Source: Peptococcaceae bacterium (lineage in GTDB: Bacteria; Bacillota; Desulfotomaculia; Desulfotomaculales; Desulfocucumaceae). From it: 64,000 bases of DNA. The stretch is taken from the NCBI GenBank assembly GCA_023512435.1, contig JAILZP010000001.1, positions 1-64,000 on the forward strand. Reading direction: 5' to 3'. Each line of letters begins with the position of its first letter. Positions within the stretch are counted from its first letter, which is position 1. Positions 40,818 to 50,542 of this stretch are shown here, one piece after another. The notes under the pieces are model-generated. The model did no database searches. It had not been told where the DNA came from and saw only the letters and a program-made list of their open reading frames with translations. Made by a program: the position numbers and the translations under genes.

Positions 40818-43400
40818 ATGAGTTACACACCGATGATCAACCAGTACCTGGAAATTAAAAGGCAGCATAAGGATGCCATCCTTTTTTTTCGTCTGGGGGA
40901 TTTTTACGAGATGTTTTTCGATGACGCGGTAACCGCGTCATCAGTGCTTGAAATAACCCTAACCGGCAGGGACGCGGGGCAGCCCGAAAGGGTCCCGATG
41001 TGCGGGGTGCCGTACCACGCGGCCGAAACGTACATTGCCCGGCTGATTCAAAAGGGTTACAAGGTGGCCATCTGCGAGCAGGTGGAGGATCCCTCCCAGG
41101 CCAGGGGGATAGTGAAAAGGGAAGTGATCCGGGTGGTCACGCCGGGGACGGTGCTGGAAGGTTCGTCCCTGGACGAAAAAAGCCACAACTACCTGGTATC
41201 CGTTTTGCCCGGGGACGGCGGATACGGCCTGTCGGTGGCGGACATATCCACCGGCCTATTCCAGTGCGCCCAGTTCACAGACCCCGGCGGGATGGCCATG
41301 CTGATGGACGAGCTGGCCAGGCTGGACCCGGCGGAGGTCATCGTGCCCGGGTCGGTGTCCGGCCATGAACTGGAAAAAGAAATGAGAAACCACAACATAA
41401 CCAACATAACATACTACGGAGACGAATATTTCACCTGGGAAAAAAGCGCCCGGAAACTCACCGCAGTCCTTGGCAGCGGGTGGCGGGACACCCTGCGGGA
41501 CTGTCCCCTGGCTGCGGCGGCATCCGGGTCGCTTCTCTGGTACCTGCAGGACACGCAGAAAAAAGACGCCGGGCAGATAAAAAGCATCGAATTGTATTCC
41601 AGCTCACAGTTCATGCTGATTGACCGGTCCACCAGGAGAAACCTGGAGATCACCGCCTCCCTCAGGGACGGAGGGCGTTGGGGGACGCTGATTTGGGTGC
41701 TGGACAGGACCAGGACCGCCATGGGCGGCCGGCTTATCAGGACCTGGGCGGGCCAGCCCCTGACCGACCCGGACAGGATAAACGGCAGGTTGGACGGGGT
41801 GGAGGAACTCCGGGGCAACATCATCCTGAGGCAGGACCTGAAAAAAATGCTGGACCAGGTATACGACCTGGAAAGGCTGGCCTCAAAAGCGGCATACGGG
41901 ACGGCCAACGCCAGGGACCTGATTGCCCTCAGAAATTCACTGCGGGTTATCCCCCTTCTTAAAAAAAGGATGGAAGGGGTAAAGTCCGCCATTCTTGCTG
42001 AGGCTGCCGGGAAGATGGACCCTTTGACCGACCTCTGCGACCTGCTGGAAAGGTCAATCGCCGAGGAGCCCCCGGCCACGGTCAGGGACGGCGGGATCAT
42101 CAGGGACGGATACAGCCCGGAGGTGGACAGGCTCAGAAAAGTGCAGACCGAGGGCAAATCCTGGCTGGCCAGACTGGAGGCCGAGGAAAGGGAAAACACC
42201 GGGATCAAGTCCCTGAAAATAGGCTATAACAAGGTGTTCGGATACTACCTGGAAGTGACCAGGGCCAACTTCAACCTTGTGCCCGAATACTTCATAAGGA
42301 AACAGACGCTGGCCAACGCCGAGAGATATATCACCCCCAAATTAAAAGAACTGGAAGAAATGATCCTTACCGCCTGGGACAGGCTGGCACAGCTGGAATA
42401 CAGCATCTTCAGCGAGATCCGGGAAAAGGTGTCCGGAGCCGTGGACAGGATTCAGAAAACTTCGGGGGCCGTGGCCCTGGTGGATGTAATTCTTTCACTG
42501 GCCGAGGTTGCCGTAGAGGAAAATTACAACCGACCTAGAATTTCTAGAGATAAAGAAATATTTATCAAGGAGGGGCGCCATCCGGTAGTCGAGAAGGTAA
42601 TCGGCAGTGGAAATTTTGTTCCCAACGATACTTTTCTCGACGCGAGAAACAACGTCATGATCCTGACCGGCCCGAACATGGCCGGAAAGAGCACGTACAT
42701 GCGGCAGGTTGCCCTGCTGGTGATTCTGGCCCAGATGGGAAGCTTCATACCCGCCGGGGAAGCCCAAATTGGAATTGTTGACAGAATCTTTACGCGCATA
42801 GGGGCGGCGGACGACCTGGCGGGAGGTTTGAGCACCTTTATGGTTGAAATGATGGAGTGCAGGAATATCGTCTGCGGCGCCACTGAGAAAAGCCTGGTGC
42901 TGATGGACGAGGTGGGCAGGGGGACCAGCACCTTCGACGGTATCAGCATAGCCAGGGCTCTGGTTGAGCATATTGTCACAAATATCGGGTCCAGGACCCT
43001 GTTTTCCACCCATTACCATGAGCTGACGGACCTGGATGCCCTGCCCGGGGTAAGCAACTACACCATAGCGGTCAAAGATCAGGACCAGACTATAATATTT
43101 CTCAGGAAGGTTTTACCGGGAAAGGCGGACCGCAGCTACGGCATCCACGTGGCGGCCCTGGCCGGGCTTCCGGCCGGGGTCGTCGAGAGGGCCCGGGAGA
43201 TTCTGGCCGGCCTGGAAAGCATGAAAAACGGGGTGGCGGAAGCGGCCGCGGCCATCGGTGGAGGTACCCGCCCAGCCAATGCTGAAAATGCCGGCAGCCG
43301 GGGAGATATAATCGTCAGTGAGCTGAGGAGGATAGACATTTCAAACATTACGCCTCTGGCCGCCCTGAATATACTGGCGAAGCTGCAATCCATGATTTAA
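40818..43400 (+). CDS. mutS: DNA mismatch repair protein MutS
   Basis: 860 residues, normal MutS1 length. The mismatch-reading motif F-x-E is in FRLGDFYEMFFDDA. The ATPase core has Walker A MILTGPNMAGKSTYMRQVAL, LVLMDEVGRGTSTFDGISIA, and RTLFSTHYHELTDL. It recognises mismatches and recruits MutL, which is encoded 3.1 kb downstream behind two unrelated genes. GGGGAGGG provides the ribosome binding site. It ends in the motif RIDISNITPLAALNILAKLQ typical of Firmicutes. Confidence 0.97.
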   Translation: MSYTPMINQYLEIKRQHKDAILFFRLGDFYEMFFDDAVTASSVLEITLTGRDAGQPERVPMCGVPYHAAETYIARLIQKGYKVAICEQVEDPSQARGIVKREVIRVVTPGTVLEGSSLDEKSHNYLVSVLPGDGGYGLSVADISTGLFQCAQFTDPGGMAMLMDELARLDPAEVIVPGSVSGHELEKEMRNHNITNITYYGDEYFTWEKSARKLTAVLGSGWRDTLRDCPLAAAASGSLLWYLQDTQKKDAGQIKSIELYSSSQFMLIDRSTRRNLEITASLRDGGRWGTLIWVLDRTRTAMGGRLIRTWAGQPLTDPDRINGRLDGVEELRGNIILRQDLKKMLDQVYDLERLASKAAYGTANARDLIALRNSLRVIPLLKKRMEGVKSAILAEAAGKMDPLTDLCDLLERSIAEEPPATVRDGGIIRDGYSPEVDRLRKVQTEGKSWLARLEAEERENTGIKSLKIGYNKVFGYYLEVTRANFNLVPEYFIRKQTLANAERYITPKLKELEEMILTAWDRLAQLEYSIFSEIREKVSGAVDRIQKTSGAVALVDVILSLAEVAVEENYNRPRISRDKEIFIKEGRHPVVEKVIGSGNFVPNDTFLDARNNVMILTGPNMAGKSTYMRQVALLVILAQMGSFIPAGEAQIGIVDRIFTRIGAADDLAGGLSTFMVEMMECRNIVCGATEKSLVLMDEVGRGTSTFDGISIARALVEHIVTNIGSRTLFSTHYHELTDLDALPGVSNYTIAVKDQDQTIIFLRKVLPGKADRSYGIHVAALAGLPAGVVERAREILAGLESMKNGVAEAAAAIGGGTRPANAENAGSRGDIIVSELRRIDISNITPLAALNILAKLQSMI

Positions 43401-43465
43401 CGGATAATAACTCCATCAGCCGGGATGCAATTCCCAATTCCTGAATTTAACGGGGGGTGTACGGG

Positions 43466-45154
43466 TTGTATATCGGTCTCGATGTGGGGGGAACATACAC
43501 CGACGCGGTGCTGCTGGAAAAGGGGCAGGTGCGCGCGTGGGCGAAGGTTCCCACCAGGCAGGATCTGCTGACATCCCTGCTGGAGGCATTCGACAAGATT
43601 ATGGCCGGGGCGCACGCAGACCTGATTGAGCGGGTGGTCTTGAGCACCACCGTGATAACCAATCTTATCGCGGAAAAGAAATACGACCCGGTGGGCCTCA
43701 TTCTTATACCCGGTCCCGGACTGGACCACAGCCATTACCGTTACGACACCGAAACCTGCATCCTGGGCGGGGCCATCGATTACCGGGGCAGGGAGATCGT
43801 ACCCCTGGATAGCGGGGAAATCGACGGTGCCCTGGCGAGGATGACCTCCCTGAATTATAAAAAGGTGGCCGTGGTGGGTAAGTTTTCCTCACGGAACAAC
43901 AAGCACGAACAGGAAGTATTTAAAAGGATCAGGCAATCCGGCCTGGACTGGCAGGTTGAGCTGGGCCACCGGGTGGCCGGGCAGCTGAACTTTCCCAGAA
44001 GGGTGATGTCCACCCTGCTGACCTGCGCCACCCGTGAAAAGTACCAGTTTTTCGCCGATTCGGTGCTGGCGGCCCTGGACAAAAGGGGAATAAGGTGCCC
44101 GGTATATATCCTGAAGGCTGACGGAGGCACAATGCCCCTCCATAAATCACTGGACTCACCGGTGGAAACCATCTTCAGCGGCCCGGCAGCCAGCATCCTG
44201 GGAGTTCAGGCCCTTATACCCCCTGGAGAAACCGCGGTGGTGGTGGATATAGGAGGGACCACCTCCGACCTGGCGCTGATCTTGAGCGGGCAGCCCCTCC
44301 TTTCCTCCAAGGGGGCGAACATTGACGGCAAGATGACACACGTCAGGGCGCTGGCGGTTAAATCGGTCCCCGTGGGCGGAGACAGCGTGGTCGAGCAGGT
44401 GGGCAAAGAAATAATCCTCCTCTCGGAAAGGATGGGTCCCCCGTACTGCATGGGCGGTCCCATGCCCACCCCCACCGATGCCCTGAAGGTGCTCGGCCTG
44501 ACCAGGCTGGGGGACCTCGGAAGGGCGAAGGAGGCCATGCGGATGCTGGGCCGCCCCCTGGGCATGCAGACGTGGGAAGTGGCGGCCAGGATAATGCTGC
44601 TGGTCACCGGCGCCATTACCTCGGAGATAAACAAAATGTTTATGAGCTGGGAGCAGGAGCCAGCCTACAGGGTATGGGAGGTGCTGCAGAAAAGGAAGGA
44701 CCGCCCCAACACAGTGGTGGGCGTGGGCGGAGCAGCCTCGGGATTTCTGACCCAGATCGCGGCCACCCTGAACTGCTATCCGGTGATTCCCCCCTATGCC
44801 AGGGTGGCCAACGCCGTGGGTGCGGCCGTGGCCAGGCCCACCCTGCAAGTGAGCCTGAGGGCGGACACCGAACAGGGCACTTACAGCATCCAGGAAGAGG
44901 GCTTTCAGGGCCCCATCGAGGACCGTCCCTTCAACGAGGAAAAAGCCCTGGAACTGGCCAGGTACTGGCTCGGCAAGAGGGCCGAGAAATACGGCCTGAA
45001 GGATGACCTGGGCGAAGTGGAGGTTATCAGGAAAGAGGTCTTCAACATGGTCCGGGACTGGGTGACCCGGGGCAAACTCATAGACGTCGCGGTTCAAACC
45101 AGGAGGGGGATCCTGCACTATATAGGATCGGGGGTGGAACGGGATGAGAAGTAA
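43466..45154 (+). CDS. Hydantoinase/oxoprolinase (HyuA) family protein
   Basis: 562 residues from TTG 43466, 8 nt behind CGGGGGG; GTG 43457 lies against that site. The N-terminal actin-like fold shows YIGLDVGGTYTDAVLLEKG, and the second phosphate loop is VVVDIGGTTSDLALIL. PVETIFSGPAASILGVQALI also matches HyuA. The family comprises ATP-dependent ring-opening enzymes (hydantoins, oxoproline, acetone), but no B subunit is present. The protein is shorter than a full HyuA, so the substrate is unclear. It overlaps the next gene by 11 nt; both sit between mutS and mutL. Confidence 0.8.
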   Translation: MYIGLDVGGTYTDAVLLEKGQVRAWAKVPTRQDLLTSLLEAFDKIMAGAHADLIERVVLSTTVITNLIAEKKYDPVGLILIPGPGLDHSHYRYDTETCILGGAIDYRGREIVPLDSGEIDGALARMTSLNYKKVAVVGKFSSRNNKHEQEVFKRIRQSGLDWQVELGHRVAGQLNFPRRVMSTLLTCATREKYQFFADSVLAALDKRGIRCPVYILKADGGTMPLHKSLDSPVETIFSGPAASILGVQALIPPGETAVVVDIGGTTSDLALILSGQPLLSSKGANIDGKMTHVRALAVKSVPVGGDSVVEQVGKEIILLSERMGPPYCMGGPMPTPTDALKVLGLTRLGDLGRAKEAMRMLGRPLGMQTWEVAARIMLLVTGAITSEINKMFMSWEQEPAYRVWEVLQKRKDRPNTVVGVGGAASGFLTQIAATLNCYPVIPPYARVANAVGAAVARPTLQVSLRADTEQGTYSIQEEGFQGPIEDRPFNEEKALELARYWLGKRAEKYGLKDDLGEVEVIRKEVFNMVRDWVTRGKLIDVAVQTRRGILHYIGSGVERDEK

Positions 45155-46520
45155 GCCGACGGGAGTGATATTCTTTCCGGCCTTCGACTGGGCCATATCG
45201 CCGACTCACCCGGAAAGGGAGGAAAGGCTTCTTTACACCAGGGACCAGATTTTCGAAGAGGGTCTCCTGGACCTGCCCGAGATCGAGGAGTACCCGCCCA
45301 AGCTGGCCACCATCCACGACATCGCCAGGGTCCACTTCTGCGTGCCCAGGGTGCAGAGCCAGGTCACCGAGGCCCACATGATTGCCGCCGGGGCCGCCCT
45401 GTCCCTGGGAGACAGCATTATAAAAGGAGAAATAAAAAACGGCTTCGCCATGGTCAGACCGCCGGGACACCACGCCATGAGGGTGGTGCACGGGAACAGG
45501 GGCTTCTGCAACATCAACAACGAGGCCGTGCTGGTGGAGTACCTCAGGCGCAGGTACGGCATCAAGAGGGTGGCCATCGTAGATTCCGACGTCCACCACG
45601 GGGACGGTACCCAGGAGATTTTCTACCACGACCCGAATGTTCTCTTTATCTCTTTCCACCAGGACGGGCGCACCATTTATCCCGGCAGCGGCTTCACCCA
45701 CGAACTGGGAGGGCCGGGGGCCTACGCCCGCACCCTCAACATACCGCTGCCCCCCGGGATGACCGACAGAACTTTCCACTACGTGGTGGATAACCTGGTT
45801 TTACCGGTGATCAGAGACTTCCAGCCGGACTTCATCATCAACTCCGCCGGGCAGGACAACCACTACACCGACCCCCTGGGCAGCATGAGGTTTACCGCCC
45901 ATGGATACGCGGAATTCACCAGGAAACTGAACCCCCACATGGCGGTGCTGGAGGGGGGATACGCCATAGAAACGGCCTTGCCCTACGTGAACATGTCCAT
46001 TTTAATGGCCCTGGCCGGAATTAATTTCTCCAACGTCAGGGAGGCCGACCTGGACACCGCCGGATTCAGGGAAAGCGACGACAGGTTTGCCCAGGTGCAA
46101 AAAATGGTGGAGGAACTGCTGGCCATCTGGGAACGCAGGGACAGAGTGGATATTGAAAAAATATTCGGCACTGGTAAGTTCTACCAGAGGAAAAAGTTTA
46201 TCTACTACGACACCGACTATATCGAAGAAGAGCAGTTTGAAAAGGTCAGGGTCTGCGGCAGCTGTCCCGGGTACCTGGTTATCGAATCCAGGGCCAACAG
46301 GGGATTCGGCGAACCGGCCAGGGTGCTGGCGATTTCCATTCCCATCGACGCCTGCCAAAACTGCCAGACAGAAGCCTACGCCTGTTACGAACAGGGGATG
46401 GTGGACAGGAAGCAGTACAATTTCATCATGCTCCAGGACAAATCCACCGACACCTGCCTGTCCTGCGACCGGGAAAAGAAGCAGGAATGGAAGTCGGAGG
46501 GACCGAAACCGGGGGTGTAG
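45144..46520 (+). CDS. Histone-deacetylase superfamily amidohydrolase with cysteine-rich C-terminal tail
   Basis: 458 residues from ATG 45144. Residues about 1-310 are a class II-like deacetylase domain: MVRPPGHHAMRVVHGNRGFC, VAIVDSDVHHGDGTQEIFYH with zinc ligands, ISFHQDGRTIYPGSGF and INSAGQDNHYTDPLGSMRFT. Bacterial members act on acetylated polyamines or lysines. The last 100 residues add CGSC, CQNC, a lone Cys and CLSC, enough for one or two zinc sites; this extension is not part of the usual domain. Coupled to the HyuA-like gene, which suggests a joint catabolic or modification step. The substrate is unknown. Confidence 0.82.
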   Translation: MRSKPTGVIFFPAFDWAISPTHPEREERLLYTRDQIFEEGLLDLPEIEEYPPKLATIHDIARVHFCVPRVQSQVTEAHMIAAGAALSLGDSIIKGEIKNGFAMVRPPGHHAMRVVHGNRGFCNINNEAVLVEYLRRRYGIKRVAIVDSDVHHGDGTQEIFYHDPNVLFISFHQDGRTIYPGSGFTHELGGPGAYARTLNIPLPPGMTDRTFHYVVDNLVLPVIRDFQPDFIINSAGQDNHYTDPLGSMRFTAHGYAEFTRKLNPHMAVLEGGYAIETALPYVNMSILMALAGINFSNVREADLDTAGFRESDDRFAQVQKMVEELLAIWERRDRVDIEKIFGTGKFYQRKKFIYYDTDYIEEEQFEKVRVCGSCPGYLVIESRANRGFGEPARVLAISIPIDACQNCQTEAYACYEQGMVDRKQYNFIMLQDKSTDTCLSCDREKKQEWKSEGPKPGV

Positions 46521-46523
46521 CTG

Positions 46524-48314
46524 TTGCCCAGAATAATCTTGCTGGACGAGGCCACGGCCAACCAAATCGCCGCGGGCGAAGTTGTGGAGAGGCCGGCGTC
46601 GGTGGTCAAGGAGCTGGTGGAAAACTCCCTCGACGCGGGCGCCACCAGGGTGGGCGTGGAAATCAGGGGGGGCGGGCTGGACGAAATAAGGGTGGTGGAC
46701 AACGGCTGCGGGATGGATGAAACGGACTCGGTGACGGCCTTTCAGAGGCACGCCACCAGCAAGATCAGTTCCATTTCCGACCTGGAGGAGATATCTTCCC
46801 TGGGGTTCCGCGGCGAGGCCCTGCCAAGCATCGCCGCCGTCAGCAGAACCGTTCTGGTCACCAGGCCGCCCGAGGCATTCAGCGGTACCAGGCTGGAGGT
46901 CCAGGGCGGCCGCATACTGTCGTCATCGCCGGCAGGCTGTCCGCCCGGCACCTCAATAACCGTGAAGGAACTTTTCTTCAACACCCCGGCCAGGCTGAAG
47001 CATATGAAATCAAAGTCAGCCGAGGCGGGCCAGGTGAGCGACGTGGTCCTCCGCCTGGCCCTGGCCAGGCCCGGCGTGAGCTTCAGGCTTCTCATCGACG
47101 GCCGGGCTGGGCTGAACACCCCCGGCAACGGTGTGCTGCTGGACGCCGTGGCGGCTGTCTACGGTTCCGGCATCGCCGGAGGGATGCTGATTCTGGAAAA
47201 CGCGGAGGAAAATATAACCGTCGGGGGCCTGATCTCCCCGCCCTCGGTCAGCCGGAGCTCAAAACGGCATATTACCGTAATCATAAACGGCCGCTATGTG
47301 ACCAACCACCTGGTCGGCGCCGCTGTCCTCGAAGGGTACGGCACCCTCATGCCAAGGGGACGATTTCCGCTGGCGGTGGTGGTGCTGAACATGGACCCAA
47401 GGCTTTTGGACATAAATGTTCACCCTTCCAAAATGGTGGTCAGGGTTACCGGGGAAGACAGGCTATTCAACCTGGTCAGGAGAACGGTGGCGGCCGCCCT
47501 GCGGACCGACAGGATAATCCCGGCGTTTACGCTTGCGCCCGGAGGCGAAAAATATACAGGCGGGGGATTGCCGGCGGGTTCACACGACGGGCCAATTCAA
47601 CGGGAGGAAAGCGTGTCCGAAGCTGTTTTACGGTACCCGGCCCCGGCTGCCGTTGAAAAGCCTCCTTCGGGGGAGGGGCCGGGAACGTTTTCCGCCCCGG
47701 GGGAAGGTTCATTGGAGGCGAGGGATAACAGCCTTCTGGACACCGCCTATCCCATAGGTTTTCTTCCGCCCGCCTACATCCTGGCAGGAAGCGGCAAGGG
47801 ACTGTTGGTCATCGACCAGCACGCCGCCCACGAAAGGATACTCTATGAAAAATTCCTGGCCCTCCTTAACCGGAACAGGGTGGAGTCCCAGATTTTACTG
47901 GTGCCCGCCGTGGTTCAACTCAGCCCGCGGGAGTACCAGACTGCCGAGGAAAACCTTGAACTGCTGGCCTCCCTGGGCATAAACGCTTCCGGACTGGGGG
48001 ACGGTTCATTGCTGGTGCGGGAGATTCCCGCGGGGCTGTCCGAAATACCGGTGGAAGAACTGGTCAGGGACCTGCTGGAATCACTGGCGGGGCCCGGAGG
48101 ACCGTTAAGCAGGGAGGAAACGATTAAAAAAATGTCCGCCTCGGCCGCTTGCCGGGCGGCCGTAAAATCCGGAACCAGATCGTCCCCGGAAGAAGCATGG
48201 GCCGTCATCAAAGGGCTGAGGGAGGCTGACGTCCCATACGCCTGCCCCCACGGCCGGCCCACCATGGTCAGCATCACCGAACAGGAGCTGAAGGCGAGGT
48301 TCAAAAGAACATAG
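46524..48314 (+). CDS. mutL: DNA mismatch repair protein MutL
   Basis: 596 residues from TTG 46524. The GHKL ATPase core is complete: IAAGEVVERPASVVKELVEN, VVDNGCGMDETD, LGFRGEALPSIAAVS. The C-terminal domain carries the endonuclease motif DQHAAHERILYEKF, together with ACRAAVKSG and CPHGRPTMV. It should therefore nick DNA, as expected in bacteria without MutH. A 100-residue low-complexity linker (about 330-415) separates the two halves. It follows the deacetylase-like gene after 3 nt. Confidence 0.96.
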   Translation: MPRIILLDEATANQIAAGEVVERPASVVKELVENSLDAGATRVGVEIRGGGLDEIRVVDNGCGMDETDSVTAFQRHATSKISSISDLEEISSLGFRGEALPSIAAVSRTVLVTRPPEAFSGTRLEVQGGRILSSSPAGCPPGTSITVKELFFNTPARLKHMKSKSAEAGQVSDVVLRLALARPGVSFRLLIDGRAGLNTPGNGVLLDAVAAVYGSGIAGGMLILENAEENITVGGLISPPSVSRSSKRHITVIINGRYVTNHLVGAAVLEGYGTLMPRGRFPLAVVVLNMDPRLLDINVHPSKMVVRVTGEDRLFNLVRRTVAAALRTDRIIPAFTLAPGGEKYTGGGLPAGSHDGPIQREESVSEAVLRYPAPAAVEKPPSGEGPGTFSAPGEGSLEARDNSLLDTAYPIGFLPPAYILAGSGKGLLVIDQHAAHERILYEKFLALLNRNRVESQILLVPAVVQLSPREYQTAEENLELLASLGINASGLGDGSLLVREIPAGLSEIPVEELVRDLLESLAGPGGPLSREETIKKMSASAACRAAVKSGTRSSPEEAWAVIKGLREADVPYACPHGRPTMVSITEQELKARFKRT

Positions 48315-48371
48315 GAATTAAAATGAACCTGATTCCCAATTCCGGACCAAAGAGGTTGGGGAAAAAGAACG

Positions 48372-49157
48372 GTGTTTGCGGTTACGACATCTTTGCGGGA
48401 CAGCGGCAGGGAGTCTGAAAAAGCCAGGGAGATGGCGGGGCGGCTGAACGTACCGTACCTGCCGAGAAACGGCCGGAGCGTTGAGGATATGATCCGCGCC
48501 GAGGGGCTTCACGGGCTTGTGGCGGTGGGAAAAAAAAGGATTTCCTGCGTTTACCCCGGGGGAGAATTTTTTTTCCATCCCGGAATGGCCAAGCTGCGTA
48601 TAAAGGAAATATTAAGTGGGAAAAATGACCAAATGATCAAGGCTCTGGATTTGAGCCCGGGCGACTCCCTGCTGGACTGCACCCTGGGCCTGGGTTCCGA
48701 CGCCATAGTGGCTTCCTTTGTGAGTAAAAGCGGTGAGATAACCGGACTTGAAAGTTCCCCCGTGATCTGGCTGATTGTCAGAGAAGGTCTGTCCACGTAC
48801 GGCGACGGCACCGATGATGACCTGGTCCGGGCTATGCGAAGGATCAGGGTGATATGTGCCGACTACAACCAGTATTTGAAATTACTGCCCGACCGGTCCG
48901 TGGACGTAATATACTTTGACCCTATGTTCCGGGTTCCGGGAAAAAAGTCTTGTGCCATGGAAGCCATGAGGCCCCTGGCGGATCCCTCGCCCCTGTCCCC
49001 GGAAGCGCTTGGGGAAGCGATCCGGGTGGCAAGGCGGCGGGTGGTGGTCAAGGAAGCGAAGGACAGCCGGGAGTTTTCACGGCTGGGAATCGACCACATA
49101 TCCGGGGGGAAGTATTCACCCGTGGCTTACGGAATAATAGAAAAAAGGGGTGGCTGA
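48372..49157 (+). CDS. Class I SAM-dependent methyltransferase
   Basis: 261 residues from GTG 48372. The SAM motif I is SLLDCTLGLGSDAIVASFVS; motif IV is VDVIYFDPMFRVPGKKS, with the DP-F type seen in rRNA or DNA methyltransferases such as RsmJ. The N-terminal 70 residues (VTTSLRDSGRESEKAREMAG) precede the fold and are also conserved in the YpiP-like group. Likely an RNA methyltransferase; substrate unknown. It overlaps miaA by 8 nt, which fits a role in RNA modification. Confidence 0.78.
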   Translation: MFAVTTSLRDSGRESEKAREMAGRLNVPYLPRNGRSVEDMIRAEGLHGLVAVGKKRISCVYPGGEFFFHPGMAKLRIKEILSGKNDQMIKALDLSPGDSLLDCTLGLGSDAIVASFVSKSGEITGLESSPVIWLIVREGLSTYGDGTDDDLVRAMRRIRVICADYNQYLKLLPDRSVDVIYFDPMFRVPGKKSCAMEAMRPLADPSPLSPEALGEAIRVARRRVVVKEAKDSREFSRLGIDHISGGKYSPVAYGIIEKRGG

Positions 49158-50130
49158 CATCTGCGAAGGTAGGGAGAAAACGCCGCTCCTGGCCATAGTG
49201 GGTCCCACCGCCACCGGCAAGACCGAAATATCGCTGCGGGTGGCGCGGAACCTGGGGGCCGAAATCATCTCCGCGGATTCAATGCTCATATACCGGGGAA
49301 TGGACATCGGCACCGCCAAACCCACCCGGGAGGAACGGGATCTCGTTCCCCATCACATGATCGACGTGGCCGATCCCGGCGATACGTACAACGTCGCGCT
49401 ATACAGCCGGCAGGTGAAGGGCGTCCTGAAGGAAATACGGAAACGGGGAAATTTACCCCTGCTGGCGGGGGGGACCGGATTATACGTCAGGGCGGTGGTG
49501 GACGGCTACAATTTCACTGATGCCGGGACTGACCCGGAACTGAGGTCCAGGCTGATGCGGGAATGCAACACCCTGGGCAGGGCTGCCCTCCATGAAAGAC
49601 TGAAAAAAATAGACCCCCTGACTGCCTCCCGCCTGCACGTAAACGACGTGAAAAGGGTTGTCCGGGCCCTGGAGGTTTATTACCTGACCGGAAAAACGCT
49701 GTCCGGAAGCGCCGGCAGGGAGGAATCACCCTCGTTCAACCTGCTGATGTACGGGCTGATCATGAACAGGAAGGATCTGTACTCCCGGATCGAAGAAAGA
49801 GTGGACAAAATGATGGCCGCGGGGCTGGTGGACGAGGTCAGGGGCCTCCTGGCCGGGGGATACACGCCGGAACTCACGTCCATGCAGGGACTGGGCTACA
49901 AGGAAATCATTCTTTACCTGAAGGGAGAACTGACCCTGGATCAGGCTGTTGAACTGCTGAAAAGGAACACCAGGCGCTTTGCCAAAAGGCAGATCACCTG
50001 GTTTGGCCGGGATGCCCGCATTCACTGGATGGACGTGGGAGAAAAGGGGGTGGAGAGAGTCGCGGCAGAAATTACTGCCGGGGCAGAAGGAGTATTCAAA
50101 GCGGCGTCGAATGACATTAACAGGGCATAG
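49150..50130 (+). CDS. miaA: tRNA dimethylallyltransferase MiaA
   Basis: 326 residues from GTG 49150. The P-loop is AIVGPTATGKTEISLRVAR; other motifs are SADSMLIYRGMDIGTAKPTR, HHMIDVADPGDTYNVALY, LAGGTGLYVRAVVDGY and GLGYKEIILYLKGE. MiaA puts the isopentenyl group on A37 of tRNAs reading U-starting codons; the product is the substrate of MiaB. Followed by hfq after 30 nt, the same pairing as in many bacteria. Confidence 0.96.
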   Translation: MADICEGREKTPLLAIVGPTATGKTEISLRVARNLGAEIISADSMLIYRGMDIGTAKPTREERDLVPHHMIDVADPGDTYNVALYSRQVKGVLKEIRKRGNLPLLAGGTGLYVRAVVDGYNFTDAGTDPELRSRLMRECNTLGRAALHERLKKIDPLTASRLHVNDVKRVVRALEVYYLTGKTLSGSAGREESPSFNLLMYGLIMNRKDLYSRIEERVDKMMAAGLVDEVRGLLAGGYTPELTSMQGLGYKEIILYLKGELTLDQAVELLKRNTRRFAKRQITWFGRDARIHWMDVGEKGVERVAAEITAGAEGVFKAASNDINRA

Positions 50131-50160
50131 GTAGAAAAAAATACCAATGGAGGGACCAGC

Positions 50161-50403
50161 ATGACAAAAACGCAGATCAACCTGCAGGACGCATTCTTGA
50201 ACCAGGTAAGAAAGGAAAATATACCCGTCACCATTTTCCTGGTGAATGGCTTTCAGCTTAAGGGAATGGTGAAAGGATTCGATAATTTTACCGTTATCCT
50301 GGAAAGCGAAGGCAAGCAGATGATGGTGTACAAGCACGCCATCTCCACCATCAGTCCCATGCGGCCCGTGAGCACGTCCTTCTCCGAGCCCAGGCAGGCA
50401 TGA
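50161..50403 (+). CDS. hfq: RNA chaperone Hfq
   Basis: 80 residues from ATG 50161 with GGAGGG upstream. Sm1 motif: [20 protein letters not shown] and [20 protein letters not shown]; Sm2 motif: [11 protein letters not shown], i.e. the YKHA variant of the canonical Y/F-KHA. It forms hexameric rings that bind small RNAs and mRNAs. The C-terminal tail is short, as in other Gram-positive Hfq proteins. Confidence 0.97.
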   Translation: MTKTQINLQDAFLNQVRKENIPVTIFLVNGFQLKGMVKGFDNFTVILESEGKQMMVYKHAISTISPMRPVSTSFSEPRQA

Positions 50404-50542
50404 AACGCATCCCGGCTGAAAAGAATGGTCTCTCTGTTGGGAGGCTTTTCTTTTTTTTGCGGGCGGCCGCGTAAATAAAGATCCTTAAAGGCAAACCTTT
50501 CCCCGTTCCGGCGTATAAATATCTTATAAGTCAACGGGGGAG

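Noticed and set aside
50404-50542. Terminator after hfq
   Set aside because: GAAAAG and CTTTTC could pair around 50420-50450 and a T-run follows, but the inner stem is mismatched, so it is not listed as a feature.
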